Source of the DNA: an uncultured Pseudomonadota bacterium
GTDB lineage: Bacteria > Pseudomonadota > Gammaproteobacteria > Burkholderiales > Thiobacillaceae
DNA length: 12,404 nucleotides
Direction of reading: 5' to 3'
Assembly: GCA_903918705.1 (NCBI GenBank)
Contig: CAIXFP010000521.1
Location: 1-12,404, forward strand
The position numbers and the translations under genes were made by a program. A model generated the notes under the pieces. That model saw nothing but the letters and a program-made list of their open reading frames with translations, searched no databases and had not been told where the DNA came from. Each line of letters opens with the position of its first letter. Position 1 is the first letter of the stretch. Shown here piece after piece: positions 6,297 to 12,404 of the stretch.

Positions 6297-7580
6297 GTTC
6301 CTTACCCCTCGGGCAAGCCCGATCTGCTTTTTCTCGCCCACCGCATACCCTATCCACCGGACAAGGGCGACAAGATACGCGCCTGGCACCTGCTGGAACA
6401 TTTGGCCAAGCGTTATCGGGTGCACCTGGGCGCCTTCGTGGACGATCCTGAGGACTGGCGCCATTGCGATAGATTGCGGAACGTCTGCGCTTCCACCTAT
6501 TTCGCCGGGCTGAATCCGCGCCTGGGCAAGCTTCGTTCCCTGACCGGCCTCCTCACCGGCGAACCGCTGACCCTGCCCTATTACCGCCATGCCGGCCTGC
6601 AGGGCTGGGTGGCGGCGCACCTGCGCGGCGGTGTCACGCGGATACTGGCCTACTCCTCCGCCATGGCCCGCTTCGCCATGCAACTCCCCTCCCCTCCCGA
6701 CTTGGCTGCCGTCGTTGGGCTGCCTCGTCGGTTGGCTGGTAGTTTCATCAAAGAGGGAACTGTGCCTGGCGGCGTCGTGCGGCGGGTGATGGATTTCGTC
6801 GACATCGATTCGGACAAGTGGCGCCAGTATGCCGCCACCCAATCCTGGCCCCTTTCCTGGATCTATCGCCGCGAAGGCGAACGTCTGCTGGCCTGGGAAC
6901 GCAAGGTGGCGCATGCCTTCGATGCCAGCCTGTTCGTCTCCGCCACGGAGGCGGCAGATTTCCGCGAGCTGGCGCCGGAATCGGCGGATCGCATCGGCTT
7001 CTACAACAATGGCGTCGATGCCGAGTATTTTTCCCCCGCCCGCGACTACCCGTTTCCCTACCCGGACGCGGGGCCAGCCGTCGCGTTCACCGGCGCCATG
7101 GATTACTGGCCCAATGTGGACGCGGTCACCTGGTATGCCCGGGACGTGCTGCCGCGCCTGCGCGAACGCTACCCGAACCTCACCTTCGCCATCGTCGGCA
7201 GCCGGCCGGCGCCCCAGGTGCGGGAACTGGCCGGCTTGCCCGGCGTATTGGTCACCGGCCGGGTGGACGACGTGCGGCCCTGGCTGGCCCATGCCCGTGT
7301 GGTGGTGGCGCCGTTACGCATCGCCCGCGGCATCCAGAACAAGGTGCTGGAGGCCATGGCCATGGCTCGTACCGTGGTGGCCACGCCGCAAGCCCTGGAG
7401 GGCATTCCCGCCCGCATTGGCGAGGAAGCGCGCTGTGGCGCCGATGCCGACACCCTGGTGCGCGAGACCCTGGCCGCGCTGGACGGACCCGATCTCGGCC
7501 CGGCAGCGCGCAACCGGGTTCTGTACGATTTCGCCTGGGACCACGCCCTGGCGCGAGTAGACCAACTCCTGGAGAAATGA
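6267..7580 (+). CDS. XrtA-associated sugar transferase 1 (GT4-like, TIGR03087 type)
   Basis: A 437-residue GT-B glycosyltransferase. The family core begins at KPDLLFLAHRIPYPPDKGDK (17-36); RRVMDFVDIDSDKWRQYA (172-189) is the subfamily signature; FYNNGVD (245-251) and FTGAMDYWPNVDA (274-286) open the donor-binding half; RGIQNKVLEAMAM (354-366) holds the donor-binding acidic region. It should transfer a sugar to the lipid-linked EPS repeat unit at the cytoplasmic membrane; donor and acceptor are unknown. Starts considered were GTG 6249 and ATG 6267; the ATG is preferred because GGGAAG lies 8 bases upstream. The protein is roughly 40 residues longer than I recall for the family, owing to the low-complexity N-terminus and an unusual in-frame stretch at residues 140-171. 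It starts 22 bases after FemAB, and its stop overlaps the exosortase start. Confidence 0.92.
   Translation: MGQGQSGEEGVPYPSGKPDLLFLAHRIPYPPDKGDKIRAWHLLEHLAKRYRVHLGAFVDDPEDWRHCDRLRNVCASTYFAGLNPRLGKLRSLTGLLTGEPLTLPYYRHAGLQGWVAAHLRGGVTRILAYSSAMARFAMQLPSPPDLAAVVGLPRRLAGSFIKEGTVPGGVVRRVMDFVDIDSDKWRQYAATQSWPLSWIYRREGERLLAWERKVAHAFDASLFVSATEAADFRELAPESADRIGFYNNGVDAEYFSPARDYPFPYPDAGPAVAFTGAMDYWPNVDAVTWYARDVLPRLRERYPNLTFAIVGSRPAPQVRELAGLPGVLVTGRVDDVRPWLAHARVVVAPLRIARGIQNKVLEAMAMARTVVATPQALEGIPARIGEEARCGADADTLVRETLAALDGPDLGPAARNRVLYDFAWDHALARVDQLLEK
6684..6779 (+). other. In-frame segment of atypical composition inside sugar transferase 1
   Basis: About 32 codons lie between the expected YSSAMARFA strand and the RRVMDFVDID signature. 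The segment opens with a pyrimidine tract (CTCCCCTCCCCTCCC at 6684-6698). It then uses codons that are rare in the rest of the window (TTG, GCT, GTT, CCT, CGT, GGT, AGT, GGA, ACT) where neighbours use GCC, CTG and GGC. Partial internal repeats share a TTGGCTG-like core near 6702, 6716 and 6732. The frame stays open, so the gene is probably still functional. It looks like a small inserted repeat, but the origin is not identifiable by eye. Confidence 0.5.
7571..7574 (+). promoter_or_regulatory. Ribosome binding site deciding the exosortase start
   Basis: GGAG precedes two consecutive ATG codons. It lies 2 bases from the ATG at 7577 and 5 bases from the ATG at 7580, so the second has the workable spacing. 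The difference is one methionine. Confidence 0.55.
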
Positions 7581-9088
7581 TGTTGCCCGCAGACAAGCCC
7601 AAGTGGGGCCCGCCCCTGTTGTTCATGGTTCTCGCCTGGCTGGTGGTGGCCGCCCTGTTGCAACCGACATTCCTGTCCATGTATGCGATCTGGGACCGTT
7701 CCGAGACCTATGCCCATGGTTTCGTCATCCTTCCCATCGCCCTCTGGCTGCTCTGGCGCGACCGCCCGCGCCTGGCGGCGGTGCCGGTGGCGGGTGACGC
7801 CCGCGCCTTCCTGGCCATCGTGCCCATCGCCCTGGGCTGGCTGGCGGCGCGCATGGGCGAGGTGGGGGTGGTGGAGCAGTACGCCTTCGTGGCCATGCTC
7901 ATCGCCAGCGTATGGCTGGTGCTCGGCCTGAAGATGCTGCGCGCCGCCATGTTCCCGCTGGGTTTCCTCCTGCTCATGGTGCCCAACGGCGAGTCCCTGA
8001 TTCAACCTCTGGTCAACTTCACCGCCGATTTCACCGTGGGTGCGGTGCGTCTGATCGGCATCCCGGTGTACCGGGAAGGCCCCTTCTTCACCATGCCCAG
8101 CGGCGAATGGAACGTGGTGGAAGGCTGTTCCGGCCTGCGCTACCTGATTTCCTCCATCACCCTGGGGATCCTGTTCGCCTACCTGACCTACCGCACCCCG
8201 TGGAAACGCGTCGCCTTCAGCATCGCGGCCTGCATCGTGCCGGTGTTCGCCAACGGCATGCGCGCCACCATCATCGTGTTGATCGCCCACTATTCGGACA
8301 TGAAGCTGGCCCTGGGCGTCGACCACTTCATCTACGGCTGGGTCTGGTTCGGCATCGTCATGCTGGCCATGTTCTCGGTGGGATTGATCTGGCGCGAGGA
8401 TCTTGTGGAGGAAATCCCGCCCCCGCCGACGACTTCCCTGCGCTCGGCGCCCATGGCGGTACTCCTCCTCACCCTGGTACTGATGCTGTTCCCGCTCTAT
8501 GAGGGGCATCTCGGCAACCGCCCGGTGCCGCATCCGGCCCTGGCCCTGCCGCGACCGGCCGCCGGCTGGCAGGCCATTGCCACGCCCATCACCACCTGGC
8601 TGCCGATGTGGCAGGGCATGGACGTCCAGCAGGTCGGCTACTACCGACGCGGCGAACAGGAGGTCATGCTCTACCTGGCCTGGTATGGCACCCAGCGGGA
8701 AAATGCCCAGCTCATCACCAGCCAGAACGTCTTCATACGCCAGAAACACCCGGAATGGCGCCAGGTGGCGCGCGAATACCCCGGCCGCAACCTGGCGGGA
8801 CAGATGACGTCGATCTACGAGGGGCGGCTGGTATCCACTGGCGAGCGCCAACGCCTCCTGGCCTGGCAGTGGAACCGCATCGACGGCGAGGATTACGTCA
8901 GTCCCTATCGCGCCAAGCTGGAACTGGCCTATGACCGGATGCGCAACCGCCCGGACAGCGGCGCCGCCATCATCGTCGCGGCGCCGTATCGGGACAAGAG
9001 CGATGCTTCCCCGGCCGCATCCGCCATGAGCGACTTCCTCGCGGCCCACAAGGCGGCCCTGGACACCGTTCTCGATCAGGCGCGATGA
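7580..9088 (+). CDS. xrtA: Exosortase A fused to a C-terminal EpsI domain
   Basis: A 502-residue two-part protein. Residues 1 to about 270 are the multi-pass exosortase. Hydrophobic segments lie near 13-28, 46-60, 77-90, 101-117, 123-135, 186-204, 211-236 and 252-270. The proposed triad is visible as C183 (EGCSGLRYL), R228 (NGMRATIIV) and H249 (GVDHFIYGW). This transpeptidase-like enzyme recognises PEP-CTERM tails and cuts or transfers them at the membrane during export. A polar linker (272-290) and one more membrane segment (291-306) lead to the soluble EpsI/DUF3485 domain (about 310-502; motifs WLPMWQGMD, YLAWYG, NVFIRQKHPEW, LAWQWNR), whose role is not settled. In some loci EpsI is a separate gene. 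The start is TGATG-coupled to sugar transferase 1, with ATG 7577 as a near-equal alternative; the stop overlaps sugar transferase 2 by ATGA. No PEP-CTERM substrate is encoded in the window. Confidence 0.96.
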   Translation: MLPADKPKWGPPLLFMVLAWLVVAALLQPTFLSMYAIWDRSETYAHGFVILPIALWLLWRDRPRLAAVPVAGDARAFLAIVPIALGWLAARMGEVGVVEQYAFVAMLIASVWLVLGLKMLRAAMFPLGFLLLMVPNGESLIQPLVNFTADFTVGAVRLIGIPVYREGPFFTMPSGEWNVVEGCSGLRYLISSITLGILFAYLTYRTPWKRVAFSIAACIVPVFANGMRATIIVLIAHYSDMKLALGVDHFIYGWVWFGIVMLAMFSVGLIWREDLVEEIPPPPTTSLRSAPMAVLLLTLVLMLFPLYEGHLGNRPVPHPALALPRPAAGWQAIATPITTWLPMWQGMDVQQVGYYRRGEQEVMLYLAWYGTQRENAQLITSQNVFIRQKHPEWRQVAREYPGRNLAGQMTSIYEGRLVSTGERQRLLAWQWNRIDGEDYVSPYRAKLELAYDRMRNRPDSGAAIIVAAPYRDKSDASPAASAMSDFLAAHKAALDTVLDQAR

Positions 9089-10257
9089 CGCCGGAAACCC
9101 GCGCGCCCCTGCTCGCCCACGTGGTCTACCACTTCGGCACCGGCGGCCTGGAAAACGGCCTGGTCAACCTGATCAACCGGCTGCCGCGGGAACGTTTTCG
9201 CCACGCCATCATCAGCCTGACCGACCATACCGACTTCAAAGGCCGCATCGAGCGCGACGACGTGGCCTTTTTCGACCTGCGCAAGCCGCCCGGCCATTCC
9301 CTGCGCTGGATGCGCCAGCTCTGGCATCTCCTGCGCCGGCTCAAGCCCGACCTGGTCCACACCCGCAACCTCAACGCCGTGGAAGCCCAGTTCGTCGCGG
9401 CCCTGGCCGGCGTGCCGGCGCGCCTGCACGGCGAGCATGGCCGCGACGTGTTCGACCTGCGCGGCGAGAACTGGAAATACAACCTGTTGCGCCGCGCCGC
9501 CCGCCCCCTGGTGGGCCACTACACCTGCGTCAGCCGCGATCTCGCCGGCTGGCTGCGCGACACGGTGGGCGTGGGGCCGGCCCGCCTGACGCAGATCTAC
9601 AACGGCGTCGACAGCGGCAAATTCCACCCGCGCGCGGGCGCCCGCCCCGGCCTGGAGCCGCCGGATTTTCTGACGGGGGCCACCTGCGTCATCGGCAGCA
9701 TCGGACGCATGGTGGCGGTGAAGGATTACCCGACCCTGGCGCGGGCCTTCATCCAGCTTTGCCGAAGCGCGGAAAACTCCACCGGCTTGCGGCTCCTGAT
9801 CGTCGGCGACGGCACGGCCCGCGCCGAGTGCCAGGCCCTGCTGGACCGGGCGGGGCTCGCCGCCCAGGCCTGGCTGCCTGGCCAGCGCGACGACACCGCC
9901 GAGCTGTTGCGTGCCATGGATCTGTTCGTGCTGCCCTCCCTGGGCGAGGGCATCTCCAACACCATCCTGGAAGCCATGGCCAGCGGCCTGCCGGTGCTCG
10001 CCAGCGCGGTGGGCGGCAACCCGGAACTGGTGGCGGCGGGGGTGACCGGCGCCTTGTTCCAGCCCGGCGACGATGGGGCCTTGGCGGGCATGCTGCTAGA
10101 CTACGCCTCCGACCCGGAACGCCGCGCCCGCGAGGGGGCGGCGGCACGCCGGCGCATCGAAGCCGATTTTTCCCTGACGCGCATGGCGGCGGCATATCAG
10201 GCCGTGTATGAAGCAGCCCTCGCTAATCGCTACCCACAACTCGCTACTCGCTACTGA
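9085..10257 (+). CDS. XrtA-associated sugar transferase 2 (GT4, TIGR03088 type)
   Basis: A 390-residue GT-B glycosyltransferase of the GT4 family. The N-terminal half has HVVYHFGTGGLENGLVNLIN (12-31), HTRNLNAVEAQ (92-102) and HGEHGRD (115-121), typical of this XrtA-associated group. The C-terminal half has IYNGVDSGKF (171-180), IGSIGRMVAVKDYP (203-216), LIVGDGTAR (238-246) and the donor-binding E-x7-E motif, E288 to E296, within LGEGISNTILEAMASGLPV. It is expected to add one sugar to the lipid-linked EPS unit on the cytoplasmic face; donor and linkage are unknown. The start overlaps the exosortase stop as ATGA, with only weak SD-like sequence. The last 12 residues (LANRYPQLATRY) are coded by a heptanucleotide repeat and are probably not part of the conserved fold. 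Confidence 0.95.
   Translation: MTPETRAPLLAHVVYHFGTGGLENGLVNLINRLPRERFRHAIISLTDHTDFKGRIERDDVAFFDLRKPPGHSLRWMRQLWHLLRRLKPDLVHTRNLNAVEAQFVAALAGVPARLHGEHGRDVFDLRGENWKYNLLRRAARPLVGHYTCVSRDLAGWLRDTVGVGPARLTQIYNGVDSGKFHPRAGARPGLEPPDFLTGATCVIGSIGRMVAVKDYPTLARAFIQLCRSAENSTGLRLLIVGDGTARAECQALLDRAGLAAQAWLPGQRDDTAELLRAMDLFVLPSLGEGISNTILEAMASGLPVLASAVGGNPELVAAGVTGALFQPGDDGALAGMLLDYASDPERRAREGAAARRRIEADFSLTRMAAAYQAVYEAALANRYPQLATRY
10221..10255 (+). repeat. Heptanucleotide repeat at the sugar transferase 2 / amidotransferase junction
   Basis: Five consecutive 7-base units are CGCTAAT, CGCTACC, CACAACT, CGCTACT, CGCTACT. The consensus is CGCTACT and the last two are identical. The array ends within the stop codon of sugar transferase 2 and lies 4-38 bases before the amidotransferase ATG, where its Shine-Dalgarno would be. 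Gain or loss of one unit would change the frame of the upstream C-terminus and the spacing to the next start. Confidence 0.75.
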
Positions 10258-10258
10258 C

Positions 10259-12160
10259 ATGTGCGGAATTACCGGCGTCTTCGATCTGCGTCAACAGCGC
10301 GCCATCAACCGCGATGTGCTCGCCCGCATCAACGACATGCAATCGCACCGCGGCCCGGACGAAGCCGGCCTGTACCTGGAGCCGGGCCTTGGCCTCGGGC
10401 ATCGCCGCCTGTCCATCATCGACATCGCCGCCGGCCAGCAGCCCCTGTTCAACGAGGACGGCAGCGTGGCGGTGGTGTTCAACGGTGAGATCTACAACTT
10501 CCTCGATCTCATTCCCGAACTCACCGCCTTGGGCCACACCTTCAAGACCCGCTCCGACACGGAAACCATCGTCCATGCCTGGGAGCAGTGGGGCGAGGAT
10601 TGTGTCCACCACTTCCGCGGCATGTTCGCCTTCGCCCTGTGGGATCGCAATCGGCAGACCCTGTTCCTGGCGCGCGACCGCCTCGGCGTGAAGCCCCTCC
10701 ATTACGCGGTGAGCGACGACGGTTTCCTGGTGTTCGGCTCGGAGCTCAAGACCCTCACCGCCTGGCCCGGCTTCCGCCGCGTCATCGACGACCAGGCCGT
10801 GGAAGAATATTTCGCCTACGGCTATGTGCCGGAGCCGCGCACCATCTACAGCACCGCCCGGAAGATGCCGCCCGGCCATCGCCTCCTGATCCGGCGCGGC
10901 GAGAAGGTGGGCGAGCCGCGGGAATACTGGGACGTGCCGTTCCAGCCGCACCGCCTAGCCCTCTCCCTGGCAGATGCCGAGCACGAGTTGATCGAGCGAC
11001 TGCGCGAGGCGGTGAAGGTGCGCATGATCGCGGAAGTGCCCCTGGGCGCCTTCCTCTCCGGCGGCGTCGATTCCTCCGCCGTGGTGGCCATGATGGCCGG
11101 CCTCTCCGAACAACCGGTGAAAACCTGTTCCATCGCCTTTGCCGATCCCAAGTACAACGAGGCCGACTACGCCCGCCAGGTGGCCAGCCGCTACCAGACC
11201 GACCACCGGGTGGAAACCGTGGAGGTGGACGACTACAGCCTGGTGGACGAACTCGCCCGCCTCTACGACGAGCCCTATGCCGATTCCTCGGCCATGCCCA
11301 CCTACCGGGTCTGCCAACTGGCGCGCAAGTCGGTGACCGTGGCGCTTTCCGGCGACGGCGGCGACGAGAACTTCGCCGGCTATCGCCGCTACCGCTGGCA
11401 CTCCTACGAGGAACGGATGCGCCGGATGATGCCCTACAGTATCCGCAAACCCTTGTTCGGCTTCCTGGGAGCCACCTATCCCAAGGCCGACTGGGCGCCC
11501 AAGGTGCTACGCGCCAAGACCACCTTCGAGGCCATGGCGCGGGACACCGTGGAAGGCTATTTTCACGGTGTCTCGGTGATGGGCGACGGCTTGCGCGCCC
11601 GGGTGTTCAGCCCCGAGTTCAAGCGCCGCCTCAACGGCTACTCGGCGGTGGAGGTGCTGCGCCGCCACCAGCGGAACAATCCGGCCCGGGACATGGTTTC
11701 GCAAGTGCAGTACCTGGACATGAAGACCTACCTGGTGGGCGACATCCTCACCAAGGTGGACCGAGCCAGCATGGCCCACGCCCTGGAAGTGCGGGTGCCC
11801 TTCCTCGACCACAAGCTGATGGAATGGGTGTCCGGTCTGCCGGTAGACTTCAAGCTCCAGGGCACCGAAGGCAAATACATGCTCAAACAGGCGCTGGAGC
11901 CCTACCTGCCCCACGACATCATGTATCGCCGCAAGATGGGCTTCTCCATCCCCCTGGCGGAATGGTTCCGCGGCCCCCTCAAGGACAAGCTGAGCGCGGC
12001 CCTGCGGTCACCGCGCATGGCCGACACCGGCCTGTTCGACATGGCCTTCCTGAGCCGCATGGCCGACGAACATGCCCGCGGCGCGCGTGACTACAGCTCG
12101 CCCCTGTGGGCGCTGCTGATGTTCGAGGCGTTCCTGCGCAACCAGGAGATTCAAGCTTGA
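10259..12160 (+). CDS. XrtA-associated glutamine-dependent amidotransferase (asparagine synthetase-like, TIGR03108 type)
   Basis: A 633-residue protein starting MCGITGVFDL, so C2 becomes the N-terminal nucleophile of a class II glutaminase after Met removal. SHRGPDEAG (29-37), RRLSIID (49-55) and NGEIYN (75-80) complete that domain. The synthetase half has the ATP-binding LSGGVDSSAVV (266-276), LSGDGGDENFAGY (363-375) and, further on, DILTKVDRASM followed by EVRVPFLDH. It should hydrolyse glutamine and use the ammonia to amidate a carboxylate. In EPS clusters the likely target is a uronic-acid sugar rather than free aspartate, and homologues in Zoogloea EPS clusters are linked to floc formation. 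An in-frame ATG at 10208 would add 17 residues before the cysteine and block the nucleophile, so 10259 is correct. That start has no Shine-Dalgarno and lies one base after the previous stop, which suggests re-initiation. Confidence 0.95.
   Translation: MCGITGVFDLRQQRAINRDVLARINDMQSHRGPDEAGLYLEPGLGLGHRRLSIIDIAAGQQPLFNEDGSVAVVFNGEIYNFLDLIPELTALGHTFKTRSDTETIVHAWEQWGEDCVHHFRGMFAFALWDRNRQTLFLARDRLGVKPLHYAVSDDGFLVFGSELKTLTAWPGFRRVIDDQAVEEYFAYGYVPEPRTIYSTARKMPPGHRLLIRRGEKVGEPREYWDVPFQPHRLALSLADAEHELIERLREAVKVRMIAEVPLGAFLSGGVDSSAVVAMMAGLSEQPVKTCSIAFADPKYNEADYARQVASRYQTDHRVETVEVDDYSLVDELARLYDEPYADSSAMPTYRVCQLARKSVTVALSGDGGDENFAGYRRYRWHSYEERMRRMMPYSIRKPLFGFLGATYPKADWAPKVLRAKTTFEAMARDTVEGYFHGVSVMGDGLRARVFSPEFKRRLNGYSAVEVLRRHQRNNPARDMVSQVQYLDMKTYLVGDILTKVDRASMAHALEVRVPFLDHKLMEWVSGLPVDFKLQGTEGKYMLKQALEPYLPHDIMYRRKMGFSIPLAEWFRGPLKDKLSAALRSPRMADTGLFDMAFLSRMADEHARGARDYSSPLWALLMFEAFLRNQEIQA
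12144..12148 (+). promoter_or_regulatory. Ribosome binding site supporting a TTG start
   Basis: AGGAG lies 8 bases before the TTG at 12157, inside the last codons of the amidotransferase gene. It is the strongest evidence that the following gene uses TTG. Confidence 0.75.
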
Positions 12161-12404
12161 CCCTCCGCATCCTCCACGTCTTCGACCACTCCTTGCCGCT
12201 GCACTCGGGCTACACCTTCCGCAGTGCCAACATCCTGCGCGGACAGCGCCGTCTCGGCTGGGAAACCTATCACCTGACCAGCCCGAAGCAGGGGCAGACC
12301 CAGGCGCTGGAGGAGCAGGTCGACGACCTGCGTTTTTTTCGCACACCCCTGCCGACCAGCCCCTTGAGCCGGCTGCCGTTCTTCAATCAGTGGGCCTTCA
12401 TGCA
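12157..12404 (+). CDS. XrtA-associated GT4 glycosyltransferase (TIGR04063 type), 5' part, TTG start
   Basis: Only the first 82 codons are in the window; the gene runs off the right edge. The translation begins (M)TLRILHVFDHSLPLHSGYT and continues with FRSANILRGQRRLGWETYHL and TSPKQ. This is the N-terminal signature of the XrtA-associated glycosyltransferase placed beside the amidotransferase in such loci (the Daro_2409-like family, from memory). It is the N-terminal acceptor-side Rossmann domain of a GT-B enzyme; the donor-binding half is missing here. No ATG is available near the conserved start. TTG at 12157 overlaps the amidotransferase stop by four bases (TTGA), copying the ATGA pattern of earlier junctions, and has a good Shine-Dalgarno. 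It is likely to act with sugar transferases 1 and 2 in assembling the EPS repeat unit. Confidence 0.88.
   Translation, partial: MTLRILHVFDHSLPLHSGYTFRSANILRGQRRLGWETYHLTSPKQGQTQALEEQVDDLRFFRTPLPTSPLSRLPFFNQWAFM

Noticed and set aside
6285..6315. Strong SD-like GGGGAGGAGGG followed by a pyrimidine stretch as an internal start or terminator hairpin
   Set aside because: No ATG, GTG or TTG follows in frame before the conserved core. The hairpin pairing is imperfect and there is no T-run.
6818..7579. Upstream extension of the exosortase frame to an ATG at 6818
   Set aside because: It translates as an Arg/Gly-rich shadow of sugar transferase 1. The membrane protein clearly begins at 7577/7580.
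7169..9049. Long minus-strand open frame (626 codons) opposite the exosortase
   Set aside because: Rich in His, Gly, Arg and Gln with no fold-like pattern. It mirrors the biased codons of the clearly identified genes on the + strand.
10208..10258. Upstream ATG for the amidotransferase at 10208
   Set aside because: It would place 17 residues before the catalytic cysteine, which must be N-terminal in class II glutaminases. The extra residues are only repeat translation.
1..12404. A new defence system, mobile element or CRISPR array
   Set aside because: All genes fit a known XrtA/PEP-CTERM EPS locus. No transposase, nuclease, toxin-antitoxin pair, terminal inverted repeats or spaced repeats were seen.

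Overview
The window is a contiguous piece of an exosortase A (XrtA)/PEP-CTERM-associated exopolysaccharide (EPS) gene cluster. It comes from a GC-rich Gram-negative bacterium, most likely a betaproteobacterium of the Rhodocyclaceae/Nitrosomonadales type. I base that on gene content and order, which match the XrtA EPS loci described for floc- and biofilm-forming Betaproteobacteria, and on codon use. I cannot name a species. Family assignments are from memory of conserved motifs; no search was run.

All genes lie on the + strand and the window is almost entirely coding. In order: 3' part of a BY-type tyrosine autokinase (1-581); beta-barrel outer-membrane protein (556-2259); ExeA-like AAA ATPase (2267-3268); non-hydrolysing UDP-GlcNAc 2-epimerase WecB (3265-4368); polysaccharide deacetylase with the DUF3473 tail (4365-5213); FemAB/GNAT-like protein (5210-6244); GT4-like sugar transferase 1 (6267-7580); exosortase A fused to an EpsI domain (7580-9088); GT4 sugar transferase 2 (9085-10257); glutamine-dependent asparagine-synthetase-like amidotransferase (10259-12160); and the 5' part of another GT4 glycosyltransferase that starts at TTG (12157 to window end). 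No PEP-CTERM substrate protein, tRNA, rRNA, CRISPR array, complete insertion sequence, terminator or convincing promoter is visible. No gap between genes exceeds 22 bases. The whole window probably belongs to one long transcript that begins upstream and continues downstream.

Together the genes can account for sugar-nucleotide supply (WecB), repeat-unit assembly (the glycosyltransferases), modification (deacetylase, FemAB, amidotransferase), control of polymerisation and export (tyrosine kinase, ATPase, outer-membrane barrel) and processing of PEP-CTERM proteins that associate with the polymer (XrtA-EpsI). The system itself is known, not new.

The points worth a second look are local. Degenerate heptanucleotide repeats sit at two gene junctions, exactly where the otherwise regular stop/start overlaps break. 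An in-frame segment of about 96 bases with foreign-looking codon use lies inside sugar transferase 1. The last gene has a TTG start coupled to the preceding stop. The outer-membrane barrel has a lone cysteine pair and internal repeats. The ATPase carries a C-terminal extension.
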